Shown piece by piece: positions 9,763 through 18,788 of a stretch of 64,000 nt of DNA. The notes beneath the pieces were generated by a model. The model searched no databases, was not told the DNA's origin, and saw nothing but the letters and a program-made list of their open reading frames with translations. Every line of letters begins with the position of its first letter. Positions within the stretch are counted from its first letter, which is position 1. The translations under genes and the position numbers were made by a program. Origin of the DNA: Bog-756 sp963841885 (GTDB taxonomy: Bacteria; Actinomycetota; Acidimicrobiia; Acidimicrobiales; RAAP-2); assembly GCA_963841885.1 (NCBI GenBank), contig CAWJEK010000014.1, positions 186,001 to 250,000 on the forward strand. The letters run 5' to 3'.

Positions 9763-12700
9763 ATGCCTCGATCGACGGACTCCCACACCAACCGGGGCGG
9801 ACGGTTCCGCCGATCGACGGGTTGCGCCCTGGCCGCGTCCCTGGCGGCCGGCCTGCTCAGCACGGTGGCCTTGGTGGCCGCCACCCCGGGACTCGCCGGG
9901 GCCGCCACCAACCCGGTCGCCGCCTCGTGGAGCTCGTCGCCGAACTGCACGTCCTACGTGACGGCGACCCCGCCGGCCGGGACGGTGTCGGCCACCGTCA
10001 CGCTCTCGGGAGGCGGTGGCGGTGGTGGGGCCACCAACTCGGGATCAGGGGGGACCGGCGGCTCCGCCGGGGCCATCAGCTCGACCACGCTGGCCCTCAC
10101 CCACAACACCGGCAGCGTGTCGGTCAAGGTGGGCTGCGGCGGCGCCGGTGGATCCACCGGCGGTGGGGGCGGCTCCTCCATCGGCGGGGCATCGGGCGGG
10201 GCGGGGTATGCGTCCGGGGCCGCCTCGGGCGGCGCCAGCGATGAGGACGTCTCGGTCGACGGCATCTCGAGTGGTGGTGGCGGCGGCGGGGCCTCGGGCC
10301 TCTGCCTCGGCACCACCGGCTGCACGACGGCCGTGGCCGTGGCCGGTGGCGGTGGGGGCGGGGGTTCCCGCTGGGACTGCACCGGTTCGACCGGCCCCGG
10401 GGCCGGAGGCAACGGCACCACCGGTGGGACGACCACCTTCTCAGCCGGCGCCGCCGGCACCAACGGCGACGGCACCGACGGGACCGGCGGTGGGGGCGGC
10501 GCCTCCAACTCGGGCGGTGGGGGTGGCGGGGGCGACTCCTCCAACGGCGCCAACGGCGCCGACAGCCCCTACGCCTCGGCCGGCGGCTCCGGTGGCGGTG
10601 GTGGCGGAGGCTTCCCGGTCGAGGCCGGAGCCAGTGGCGGCGGTGGCGGTGGCGGCTACACCGGGGGTGGCGGTGGCGGTGGCGACAAGTGCACCTCCGG
10701 CTCGGACGCCGGTGGGGGCGGCGGTGGTGGCTCCTCGGCCGTCAATTCGACCTACGCGTCCAGCGCCACCTTCGCCACGGGGGCGGCCGGCGGGACCACG
10801 TCGGCCACGGGCACGGCCGGATCGATCAGCCTGACCTGGAACGTCGACAACCTCTCGGTCACCAACCCGGGCACCCAGTCGAGTGTCTCGGGCTCGGCCA
10901 TCTCGGCGCTCACCATCACCGGCAGCCACGACACCACCGGGGGCAACTCGGTGACGTACTCGGCCAGCGGACTCCCGGCCGGGCTCTCGATCTCGAGCGG
11001 GGGCGTCGTGAGCGGCACCCCGACCACGGCCTGCGCCTGCTCGGTCACCGTGACGGCCACCGACTCCGAGGCCCTGACGGCCACCGCCAGCTTCACCTGG
11101 AACATCACCAACACGGTGACGGTGGCCAACCCGGGGGCCAAGTCCTCGGTGACGGGCACCGCCATCACCCCGGTGACGGACTCGGCCACGGACTCCCAGG
11201 CCGGGGCCACGCTGACCTGGTCGGCCACCGGCCTGCCCGCCGGGCTGTCCATCAACTCCTCGACCGGCACGATCTCGGGCACACCGACGGCCCCCGGCAG
11301 CTCCTCGGTGACGGTCAAGGCCACCGACGGCGCCGGCTACTCGGGCAGCGCGTCCTTCACCTGGACGGTGACCAACACGGTGTCGGTCGCCAACCCGGGC
11401 AACAGGTCCTCGGTCTCGGGCACCGCCATCACCCCGGTGACGGACTCGGCCACGGACTCCCAGTCGGGGGCCACGCTGACCTGGTCGGCCACCGGCCTGC
11501 CCGCCGGGCTGTCCATCAACGGGTCCTCCGGCACGATCTCGGGCACCCCCACCACGGCCGGCAGCTCGTCGGTGACGGTCAAGGCCACCGACGGGGCCGG
11601 CTACTCGGGCAGCGCCACCTTCACCTGGACGATCTCCAACACCGTGGCCGTGACCAACCCGGGGAACCAGGCCGACGTGTCGGGCAGTCCCATCACCGCC
11701 GTCACCACCGGCGGAAGTGACTCCTCGTCGACGACCAACCTGACCTACTCGGCCACCGGCCTGCCCGCCGGGCTGTCGATCAACTCCTCCACGGGCACCA
11801 TCACCGGCACGCCGACGACGCCCGGCACCTCGTCGGTGACGGTCACGGCCGGCGACCCGAGCGGGGCGAACGGCTCGGCGACGTTCTCCTGGACGGTGTC
11901 CAACACGGTGGCCGTGGCGAATCCCGGAAGCCGGAGCGCGGTCACCGGCACCCCCGTCAGCCCCCTCGCCGCCTCGGCCACGGACTCCCAGGCCGGGGCC
12001 ACGCTGACCTGGTCGGCCACCGGCCTGCCCGCCGGGCTCTCGGTCGACGCCTCGACCGGCACCGTCACCGGCACACCGACGGCGCCGTGCACCTGCTCGG
12101 TGACCCTGAAGGCCGTTGACGGGGCCGGGTTCTCCGGCTCCTCCACGTTCACCTGGACGGTCGCCAACACCGTGGCGGTCAGCGGCCAGGCCGCCCAGTC
12201 GGACGTTTCGGGTACGGCCATCTCCCCCCTGGGGAACTCGGCGACCGACTCCCAGACCGGCCAGGCGTTCACCTGGTCGGCGACCGACCTGCCCGCGGGC
12301 CTGTCGATCGACCCGGCGAGCGGCGCCATCACCGGAACGCCGACGACCGGAGGGACCTCCAGCGTCACCGTGACCGCCACCGACCGCGCCGGTTTCTCGG
12401 GATCGGTCTCCTTCTCCTGGGCGATCACCGACGATGTGGTGGTCGTCCAGCCGGGGCCACAGCTGAGCACGTCGGGGACGGCAGTGAGCCCCCTGACCGC
12501 CTCGGCGACCGATACCGAATCCGGAGCCGTCCTCACCTGGTCAGCCACCGGACTCCCCAGCGGCCTCTCCATCGATCCCTCCAGCGGAGCGGTCACCGGC
12601 ACCCCGACCTCGGGGGGCATCTACTCACCCGTCGTGACCGCCACCGACGGTGCCGGTTTCTCCGGTAACGCGACCTTCACATGGACGATCACCAACGTCG

Positions 12701-13692
12701 TGTCAGTGGTCGACCCGGGCGACCAGTCGGACGTCTCGGGCCAGGCGATCACTCCTCTCACCATCGCCGCGACCGACTCCTCGTCGACCGCCACCCTCAC
12801 CTACTCCGCCACCGGCCTTCCGGCGGGCCTGTCGATCGATCCCTCCACCGGAACCATCTCGGGCAACCCGACGACGGCTGACACCTCATCCGTGACGGTT
12901 TCGGCCACTGACGGTCAGGACTACGCGGACAGCACCGTATTCACCTGGACGGTGACCGACGACATATCAGTGGTGAACCCGGGCGACCAGTCCGATGTCT
13001 CGGGGTCGATCATCAGCCCCCTCACCGACACGGCCACGGACACCGGATCGGACCAGTCGCTCACCTGGTCGGCGGTCGGCCTTCCGGCCGGCCTGTCGAT
13101 CGACCCCTCCACCGGGACCGTCTCGGGTACGCCGACAGTGGCGGGTACGTCTTCGGTCACCCTGACAGCCACCGACAACGCCGGCTATTCCGGCTCGGCC
13201 AGCTTCTCGTGGTCGGTGACCAACATCGTGACGGTGACGTCGCCCGGCGACCAGCACGACCCCTCCGGCTCGGCCATCGCTCCGGTGACCACGGGGGCGA
13301 CCGACTCCTCCCCCACGGCCGTTCTCACCTACTCGGCCACAGGGCTGCCCTCCGGGCTCACCATCGACCCCTCCAACGGGACGATCTCGGGCACGCCGGC
13401 CAGCGGTGGTACGTCCTCGGTCACCGTGGAGGCGACCGACGGCTCGGGCTCCGCCGGGTCGGCCACGTTCGCATGGACCGTGACCGACACCGTGTCCGTC
13501 ACCTCACCCGGCGACCAGACCGACGTGTCGGGTACGGCCATCACCCCGGTCGGCACCACCGCCACCGACTCCGGATCGGGACAGACCCTGACCTGGTCGG
13601 CCACCGGGCTGCCGGCCGGCCTGTCGATCGACCCCTCCACCGGGACCGTCTCGGGTACCCCCGCCACGCCACTGACGCTTCGGTCACCCTGA
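9763..13692 (+). CDS. Secreted glycine-rich / Ig-like repeat surface protein, 5' part (frame broken at 3' end)
   Basis: ATG at 9763 follows a strong ribosome site (GAGAGGAGGGG). The first residues (MPRSTDSH) differ from the neighbour. The signal peptide, glycine-rich module and first repeats are then nearly identical to it, followed by about nine divergent Ig-like repeats. The frame closes at 13692 after CCACTGACGCTTCGGTCACCC, where the repeat pattern requires one more base. As written the product is 1,309 residues and lacks the IPT domains. Read through the breaks at about 13665 and 13925, the gene would run to 15322 and encode about 1,850 residues. Confidence 0.75.
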   Translation: MPRSTDSHTNRGGRFRRSTGCALAASLAAGLLSTVALVAATPGLAGAATNPVAASWSSSPNCTSYVTATPPAGTVSATVTLSGGGGGGGATNSGSGGTGGSAGAISSTTLALTHNTGSVSVKVGCGGAGGSTGGGGGSSIGGASGGAGYASGAASGGASDEDVSVDGISSGGGGGGASGLCLGTTGCTTAVAVAGGGGGGGSRWDCTGSTGPGAGGNGTTGGTTTFSAGAAGTNGDGTDGTGGGGGASNSGGGGGGGDSSNGANGADSPYASAGGSGGGGGGGFPVEAGASGGGGGGGYTGGGGGGGDKCTSGSDAGGGGGGGSSAVNSTYASSATFATGAAGGTTSATGTAGSISLTWNVDNLSVTNPGTQSSVSGSAISALTITGSHDTTGGNSVTYSASGLPAGLSISSGGVVSGTPTTACACSVTVTATDSEALTATASFTWNITNTVTVANPGAKSSVTGTAITPVTDSATDSQAGATLTWSATGLPAGLSINSSTGTISGTPTAPGSSSVTVKATDGAGYSGSASFTWTVTNTVSVANPGNRSSVSGTAITPVTDSATDSQSGATLTWSATGLPAGLSINGSSGTISGTPTTAGSSSVTVKATDGAGYSGSATFTWTISNTVAVTNPGNQADVSGSPITAVTTGGSDSSSTTNLTYSATGLPAGLSINSSTGTITGTPTTPGTSSVTVTAGDPSGANGSATFSWTVSNTVAVANPGSRSAVTGTPVSPLAASATDSQAGATLTWSATGLPAGLSVDASTGTVTGTPTAPCTCSVTLKAVDGAGFSGSSTFTWTVANTVAVSGQAAQSDVSGTAISPLGNSATDSQTGQAFTWSATDLPAGLSIDPASGAITGTPTTGGTSSVTVTATDRAGFSGSVSFSWAITDDVVVVQPGPQLSTSGTAVSPLTASATDTESGAVLTWSATGLPSGLSIDPSSGAVTGTPTSGGIYSPVVTATDGAGFSGNATFTWTITNVVSVVDPGDQSDVSGQAITPLTIAATDSSSTATLTYSATGLPAGLSIDPSTGTISGNPTTADTSSVTVSATDGQDYADSTVFTWTVTDDISVVNPGDQSDVSGSIISPLTDTATDTGSDQSLTWSAVGLPAGLSIDPSTGTVSGTPTVAGTSSVTLTATDNAGYSGSASFSWSVTNIVTVTSPGDQHDPSGSAIAPVTTGATDSSPTAVLTYSATGLPSGLTIDPSNGTISGTPASGGTSSVTVEATDGSGSAGSATFAWTVTDTVSVTSPGDQTDVSGTAITPVGTTATDSGSGQTLTWSATGLPAGLSIDPSTGTVSGTPATPLTLRSP
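9786..11813 (+). repeat. 2,028-bp near-identical duplication, copy 2 (partner 5731-7758)
   Basis: Second copy of the signal peptide, glycine-rich module and first Ig-like repeats. Upstream of 9786 and downstream of 11813 the two genes are clearly different, so the identity is a block within paralogues rather than a whole-gene duplication. Confidence 0.85.
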
Positions 13693-14810
13693 CCGCCACC
13701 GACGGTGCCGGCTACTCCGGGTCGGCCACGTTCGCGTGGACCGTGACCGACACCGTGTCCGTCACCTCACCCGGCGACCAGACCGACGTGTCGGGTACGG
13801 CCATCACCCCGGTCGGCACCACCGCCACCGACTCCGGATCGGGACAGACCCTGACCTGGTCGGCCATCGGGCTCCCGGCCGGCCTGTCGATCGACCCCTC
13901 CACCGGGACCGTCTCGGGTACCCCGACAGCGCCACTGACGCTTCGGTCACCCTGACCGCCACCGACGGTGCCGGCTACTCCGGGTCGGCCACGTTCGCGT
14001 GGACCGTGACCGACACCGTGTCCGTCACCTCACCCGGCGACCAGACCGACGTGTCGGGTACGGCCATCACCCCGGTCGGCGTCGACGCCACCGACTCCGG
14101 ATCGGGACAGACCCTGACCTGGTCGGCCATCGGGCTCCCGGCCGGCCTGTCGATCGACCCCTCCACCGGGACCGTCTCGGGTATCCCGACGACAGCCGGG
14201 GCGTCCACGGTCACCCTGACCGCCACCGACGGTGCCGGCTACTCCGGGTCGGCCACGTTCGCATGGACCGTGACCGACACGGTGTCCGTCACCTCACCCG
14301 GCGACCAGACCGACGTGTCGGGTACGGCCATCACCCCGGTCGGCGTCGACGCCACCGACTCCGGATCGGGACAGACGCTGACCTGGTCGGCCACCGGGCT
14401 CCCGGCCGGCCTGTCGATCGAGCCGTCGACGGGAGTCCTCACCGGTACCCCGACGACAGCCGGGGCGTCCACGGTCACCCTCACGGCCACCGACAGCGCC
14501 GGGTACTCCGGCTCCACCACGTTCGCGTGGACCGTCACCAACGCGGTCACCGTGGACACGGTGGCCGACCAGACCGCCCGCGTGGGTGCCACGGTGACGC
14601 CCGTCCACGTGGTGGCGACCGACTCGTCGCCCACCGCCACGCTGAGCTATTCCGCCGTCGGGCTCCCACCAGGACTCACCATCTCCCCCACCACGGGAAC
14701 GGTCACCGGCACCCCGACGCGCTCAGGAGTGGTCACCGTGACCGTCACGGCGATCGACGGTTCGGGCTTCGCCGGCCACACCAGCTTCACGTGGACGGTG
14801 ACCGGTCCGG
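10836..14810 (+). repeat. Ig-like tandem repeat array, third gene
   Basis: About fifteen 88-codon units. The units from about 13430 to 14480 are the most alike: four successive copies share VTSPGDQTDVSGTAITPV and SATDSGSGQTLTWSA-type blocks, a sign of recent local amplification. Confidence 0.75.
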
Positions 14811-15322
14811 TGATCACCTCCGTCGCCCCCGCCACCGGGCCTTCCTCGGGTGGCACCAAGGTGACGATCGTAGGGACCGGACTCACGGCACCGGTGTCGG
14901 TCGACTTCGGCGGCTCCCCCGCTACGGACGTCAAGGCCAACCGCAAGGGGAGCAAGGTGACGGTGCGGACGCCTGCCCACGTGGCCGGCACCGTCGACAT
15001 CGTCGTGACCACGACGGCCGGCCCCACCCTGATCGGGGCGGTGGACCGGTTCACCTACACGGCACCCACCGTCAGTTCGCTGTCGGTCACCTCGGGGCCG
15101 GTGGGCGGTGGCACCAAGGTCAAGATCAGCGGCTCGGGCCTGCTGGGGGCGACCTCGGTCCACTTCGGCTCCGCGGTCGCCACGGTCGTCGCCGTCAACG
15201 CCAAGGGGACCCTGGTGACCGTCATCGCTCCGCCGGGGGCCGCGGGCACGGTGGACGTCACGGTCACCACTCCCGAGGGGACATCGGCCACCGGCAGCGG
15301 TGACCGCTACACGTACCCGTAG
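13693..15322 (+). pseudogene. 3' continuation of the third surface-protein gene (Ig-like repeats plus IPT domains)
   Basis: Repeat coding continues past the stop at 13692. One unit (13693-13955) lies in one frame and ends at the same CCACTGACGCTTCGGTCACCC lesion. The remaining Ig-like repeats and two IPT/TIG domains (from about 14806) lie in another frame, to the TAG at 15322. No ribosome site precedes this stretch. I take it as the displaced C-terminal half of the gene starting at 9763, not an independent gene. The final residues (STDRYTYP-like) match the ends of the two upstream paralogues. Confidence 0.6.
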
Positions 15323-15460
15323 GAAGGTTGCCGGCGTGCGTCGTGACGCGTCCCGACGTCCACCGACGTCTTCTCGTCCTGTTATCGTCGCCGCACAGGC
15401 CGGTGTGCTCCGGGGACCACGTCCGAGGAGCCACGCCACGATGCGATACGGAGGTGGACC

Positions 15461-15892
15461 ATGGCGCTCGGACCGGTAGAAGTCCTGGTGTTCAGCTTTC
15501 CCGGCAGTCAGTTCAACGGAGCGATCATCCCCGAGCTGGAACGCTTGACGTCGAGCGGGACCATCACGGTGATCGACGGGGTGTTCGTCACTCGCGACGA
15601 GGCCGGCGACGTCGCCTTCGTCGAGTTCGAGGAGCTCGGTGAGAACCATGACGCCGCGCGTCTGGCCGGCGTGCTGGACCAGATCGAGTCGCTCATCTCC
15701 GACGAGGACATCGAGGAGCTGGCCGCCGATCTCGCACCGGGCGACTCCGAGGCCATCATCGTCTTCGAGCACACCTGGGCCAAGCCCTTCCGGGACGCCA
15801 TCCTGGACTCCGGTGGCATCCTCACCGGCGAGATGCGCCTACCCGGTCTGGTCGTCGACGAGCTCCTCGACGAACTCGCCACCCTGGACTGA
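15461..15892 (+). CDS. DUF6325-type small acidic protein
   Basis: 143 residues, acidic, no signal peptide or membrane helix. ATG at 15461 has a good ribosome site (GGAGGTGG). The opening GPVEVLVFSFPGSQFNGAIIP and the C-terminal half (IIVFEHTWAKPFRDAIL, then LLDEL) match the DUF6325 family as I remember it. These actinobacterial proteins are of unknown function and often sit next to a SHOCT-domain gene, as here. The recognition is from memory; no biochemical role is assigned. Confidence 0.7.
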   Translation: MALGPVEVLVFSFPGSQFNGAIIPELERLTSSGTITVIDGVFVTRDEAGDVAFVEFEELGENHDAARLAGVLDQIESLISDEDIEELAADLAPGDSEAIIVFEHTWAKPFRDAILDSGGILTGEMRLPGLVVDELLDELATLD

Positions 15893-15948
15893 GCACTGAT
15901 CTTCCGACCCCGAACACGAACAATTACCGATCACAGGAGGTACCAACG

Positions 15949-16245
15949 ATGATGCGCCGAATGGGACGACCGGGACTGGTGGGCACGATGGCCCGCACCG
16001 CGGTGATCGCCGGGACGGCGACCGCCGTCGTCGGCGGCGTCAAGGGTCACCAGGAGCAGAAGGCCATGGCCGCCCAGCAGGCCCAGGCGCCACCGCCGCC
16101 CCCGGCGGCGGCTCCGGCTCCGGCCGCCGCCCCGGCCGCTGATGTGGATGTCACGGGCGAGCTGACGAAGCTGGTCGACATGAAGAACCAGGGACTGCTG
16201 TCCGACGAGGAGTTCGCGGCCGCCAAGGCCAAGCTCCTCGGCTGA
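15949..16245 (+). CDS. SHOCT-domain small membrane-associated protein
   Basis: 98 residues. It starts at ATG 15949 (or 15952) after a strong AGGAGG site. An N-terminal glycine/alanine-rich hydrophobic stretch (about 10-30) is followed by a Pro/Ala-rich linker (about 42-65). A C-terminal SHOCT motif (about 70-98: ELTKLVDMKNQGLLSDEEF then KAKLLG) ends the protein. SHOCT domains are short helical hairpins found at protein ends, thought to aid oligomerisation. It lies 56 bp after the DUF6325 gene and ahead of a strong terminator, so the two probably form one transcript. Confidence 0.8.
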   Translation: MMRRMGRPGLVGTMARTAVIAGTATAVVGGVKGHQEQKAMAAQQAQAPPPPPAAAPAPAAAPAADVDVTGELTKLVDMKNQGLLSDEEFAAAKAKLLG

Positions 16246-16283
16246 CCGGCCACCGGCCCGTCAGGCCGGACGACTCTTGCGCG

Positions 16284-16315
16284 ACGATGCCCCGGGACGT
16301 GTCCCGGGGCATCGT
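16284..16315. terminator. Strong rho-independent-type hairpin
   Basis: Perfect 15-bp inverted repeat ACGATGCCCCGGGAC / GTCCCGGGGCATCGT with a 2-base centre. It lies between the SHOCT gene (plus) and the alcohol dehydrogenase gene (minus), so it may serve both. There is no clear U-tract, as is usual in GC-rich actinobacteria. Confidence 0.75.
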
Positions 16316-16320
16316 GCCGC

Positions 16321-16344
16321 CCGTCCGCCCGTCCGCCCGTCCGC
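16321..16344. repeat. Short 8-bp tandem repeat
   Basis: Three perfect copies of CCGTCCGC, followed by a degenerate fourth, in the gap between the terminator and the 3' end of the dehydrogenase gene. Confidence 0.7.
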
Positions 16345-16371
16345 CGGTCTGCGGGCCTCGGAGGTCGCCGA

Positions 16372-17523
16372 TCAGACGTCGAAGGTGACGATCCCGCGGA
16401 TGTTGGTGCCCGCCGCCAGGTCGTCGTAACCGTCCTGGACCTGGTCGAGCGTGTACTCGCGGGTGATCAGGTCATCGACCTCGAGCATGCCGGCCTCGTA
16501 GAGACGGAGCAGATTGGGGATCTGGACGCGTGGGCTGACCGACCCGAAGACCGTGCCGAGCAGCGCCTGGTTGAACATGGCGAAGTTGAACAGGTTCAGG
16601 TCGACCTTGTCCTGGTTGAACGGGGCGATGGCCGTGGTGACGACCCGACCGTCCTTGGAGGCCAGCGCCATGGCCGGCGCGATCAGGTCACCGGTCAACA
16701 CGCCCGGGGTGAGGATGACCACGTCGGCCATCCGACCCTCGGTCAGATCCGGGAGCAGCAGATTCGCCTCGAGCATCGACGACGCGGTGTGGGTGGCCCC
16801 GATCCTGGTGGCCTTCTCGAGCTTGAAGGGAACCGGGTCCACCGCCACGATCTGTCGGGCGCCGGCCAGGCGGGCGCCCTGCAGGGCTCCGGAGCCGACC
16901 CCGCCACAGCCGACGACCACGACGGTCTCGCCCGGCCGGACCTTGGCCCGGTCCACGGCCGAGCCGAAGCCCGTGGAGAGACCGCAGCTGATGAGGGCGG
17001 CCGCCTTGAGGGAGGCGTTCGGATCGATCTTCACCAGCGACGCCTCGTTGACCACCATCTCGTCGGCGAAGGTGCCGAGCTGGGTCATCCGGTTGAGGTT
17101 CGCCTCGCCCAGGTGGTGCCGCCAGGTCAGGTCACCCATCATCGGACCGGCGAGGGTGAACATCCCCAGGTCGCAGAGGTGCTGGCGCCCCGACGCGCAC
17201 CAGAAGCAGGTGCCACAGGCGGGCATGAACGCCGCCGCCACGTGGTCCCCAACGGCCACCGTCTCCACTCCTTCACCGACCTCGACCACGATGCCGGCGC
17301 CTTCGTGGCCGCCGATGCACGGGAAGAGCGAGTCGACACCGAAGACCGACAGCACCTCGGGGTCCACGCTGATGTCACCACTCCGGAGATGCTCGTCCGA
17401 ATGGCACATCCCGGCGAAGGCCATCTGGACCCGCACCTCGTGGGCGTGCGGAGCATCGATCTCGATCTCTTCGGTCTTCCAGGGCTCCTCGAGCCCGGAA
17501 CAGACGGCGGCGCGGGTCTTCAT
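16372..17523 (-). CDS. NDMA-dependent, mycofactocin-associated zinc alcohol dehydrogenase
   Basis: 383 residues of the zinc-dependent medium-chain dehydrogenase family. Catalytic-zinc ligand candidates are Cys40 (CHSDEH) and His73-Glu74 (GGHEGAG). The structural-zinc loop has Cys103, 106, 109 and 117, and the dinucleotide fold shows GCGGVGSG near residue 205. The type resembles the nicotinoprotein alcohol dehydrogenases whose bound NAD is re-oxidised in vitro by the dye NDMA and, in cells, by mycofactocin. The adjacent mft genes fit this. ATG 17523 is chosen because GGGAGGATCAC precedes it and it opens the domain. No in-frame stop separates it from the upstream mftR gene. Confidence 0.85.
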   Translation of the reverse strand: MKTRAAVCSGLEEPWKTEEIEIDAPHAHEVRVQMAFAGMCHSDEHLRSGDISVDPEVLSVFGVDSLFPCIGGHEGAGIVVEVGEGVETVAVGDHVAAAFMPACGTCFWCASGRQHLCDLGMFTLAGPMMGDLTWRHHLGEANLNRMTQLGTFADEMVVNEASLVKIDPNASLKAAALISCGLSTGFGSAVDRAKVRPGETVVVVGCGGVGSGALQGARLAGARQIVAVDPVPFKLEKATRIGATHTASSMLEANLLLPDLTEGRMADVVILTPGVLTGDLIAPAMALASKDGRVVTTAIAPFNQDKVDLNLFNFAMFNQALLGTVFGSVSPRVQIPNLLRLYEAGMLEVDDLITREYTLDQVQDGYDDLAAGTNIRGIVTFDV

Positions 17524-17615
17524 GTGATCCTCCCTCGGGACGGCGCCCCCGGCGCCTCCAGTCGAGGGACCAGCATCGCGCCGCCCGGGCGCCTCCGTCG
17601 ACCGGGCCGGGCGGC

Positions 17616-18210
17616 CTACCCCGAGAAGCCGGTGGCCGAGCAGCCGGAAGGCCCGGTCCACTTCGGCCACCAGGTCACCACCGTCACTACGGGCCCAGCA
17701 CGCGAACGCCGCCATGGCCGCACCCAGCGACGCCCGGGCCACCGTCTGGGGGCCGAGGTCACCGGGATCGCCGCCGAGGCGCGTGGCGGCAAACCCGGCC
17801 ACCACGTCGCACCACTCCTCGTAGCGGACGGCCGAATGGGCGACCAGCGACGGCACCGTACTGATCAGGACCATCCGGATCCGCAGCTCGTCGAGCTCCC
17901 CGGCACCGAAGCGGTTGGTGGCCATCACCGACCGGCGGAGGACATCCAGGAGCGGGTCCTCCGCCGGGGCCTCGGCCAGCCGGTCGCGCAGCCGCACCAA
18001 CTCGGCGTCGAACTCCCCCCACACGACGTCGGGCTTCGTCTCGTAGTACCGGAAGAACGTCCGTCGCGATATCCCGACGGCGGTGGCGATGTCGTCGACG
18101 GTCGTCTCGTCGTAGCCCTGACGGGCGAAGAGCTCGAGCGCGGCCCGGGCGACGTCCTGGCGCGACGTCACCGCCGGGCGACCGCGAGCGGGCCCGTCCG
18201 TGGTCGCCAT
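17616..18210 (-). CDS. mftR: Mycofactocin system TetR-family regulator MftR
   Basis: TetR regulator: the N-terminal helix-turn-helix reads DVARAALELFARQGYDET then VDDIATAVGISRRTFFRYY (about residues 18-55), with a helical ligand domain after it. MftR represses mycofactocin genes in mycobacteria and responds to acyl-CoA; here it lies divergent from mftA, as expected. As written, the frame has no stop and runs into the dehydrogenase (612 codons in all). The coding strand has GGGGTAG at 17622-17616. With three Gs instead of four, TAG would end the protein after GHRLLG at 197 residues, close to the family's usual length. I therefore end it there; a base error or real fusion is possible. Confidence 0.75.
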
Positions 18211-18248
18211 CAGGCCCGTCCGGTCGGCACGCTTCCATTTTGGCATCC

Positions 18249-18267
18249 GGTGCACGGAAATTGCACC
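18249..18267. promoter_or_regulatory. Candidate MftR operator
   Basis: Inverted repeat GGTGCA-N7-TGCACC in the 102-bp gap between divergent mftR and mftA. Its size and position suit a TetR-family dimer. Binding is inferred. Confidence 0.45.
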
Positions 18268-18312
18268 AACCGACCCGACCCGGCGATCCGCCGGCCGACC
18301 ACCGGAGGTTCC

Positions 18313-18453
18313 ATGACCGTCACCACCACCGACGAGCCCACCGCCGTCCCTGCCGAGCCGGCACCGGAGTCCACCCCCGTCGTCGACGCCCTCGTCGAGA
18401 GCGACCTCCTCGTCGAGGACGTCTCCATCGACGGGATGTGCGGCGTCTACTGA
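18313..18453 (+). CDS. mftA: Mycofactocin precursor peptide MftA
   Basis: 46 residues. The Thr/Pro/Glu-rich leader ends in the conserved core IDGMCGVY, whose last Val-Tyr pair is the part converted to the redox cofactor. ATG 18313 is preceded by a GGAGG site. In the known pathway the leader is bound by MftB. MftC decarboxylates the terminal tyrosine and cross-links it to the valine, and MftE then releases the modified dipeptide. It is the first gene of a long plus-strand operon and divergent from mftR. A small gene easily missed in automatic calls. Confidence 0.95.
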   Translation: MTVTTTDEPTAVPAEPAPESTPVVDALVESDLLVEDVSIDGMCGVY

Positions 18454-18485
18454 CCCGACACCCCGGCCCCGACGAACACCCCGGA

Positions 18486-18788
18486 ATGCCCCCCGTCCCG
18501 CCACCCGCCACCGGCGCGCCCTTCGACGCGACGCGGCCCTACGCACTCCACCCACAGGTGGCGCTACGGCCCGAATCGTTCGGTGCGTTGGCCTACCACT
18601 TCGGGACCCGTCGGCTGTCGTTCCTGAAGAGTCGGATGCTGCTGACCGTGGTGGAGTCGCTGGCCGATCAGCCCTCGGGACTCGACGCATGTCGGGCCGC
18701 CGGCGTGGCCCCCGACGAACTCGCCACCTACGAGCGGGCGCTGGCCACCCTCGCCGACTCCGGGATGATCTGCGAGCGTGTGGCGTGA
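18486..18788 (+). CDS. mftB: Mycofactocin peptide chaperone MftB
   Basis: 100 residues, PqqD-like RRE fold (binds the MftA leader and presents it to MftC). Conserved landmarks are the central FGALAYHFGTRRLSFLKS and the terminal LADSGMICER. The start is ATG 18486, 32 bp after mftA. The stop TGA overlaps the GTG start of mftC (GTGA), consistent with translational coupling of the two partners. Confidence 0.9.
   Translation: MPPVPPPATGAPFDATRPYALHPQVALRPESFGALAYHFGTRRLSFLKSRMLLTVVESLADQPSGLDACRAAGVAPDELATYERALATLADSGMICERVA

Noticed and set aside
15325..15460. Small gene between the third surface-protein gene and the DUF6325 gene
   Set aside because: Only chance frames; the sequence holds the DUF6325 ribosome site and probably its promoter, with no recognisable protein.
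16372..18210. Firm call of a natural MftR-dehydrogenase fusion protein
   Set aside because: A one-base change in a G run restores a stop at the family's normal length, and the dehydrogenase has its own ribosome site; kept only as a finding.
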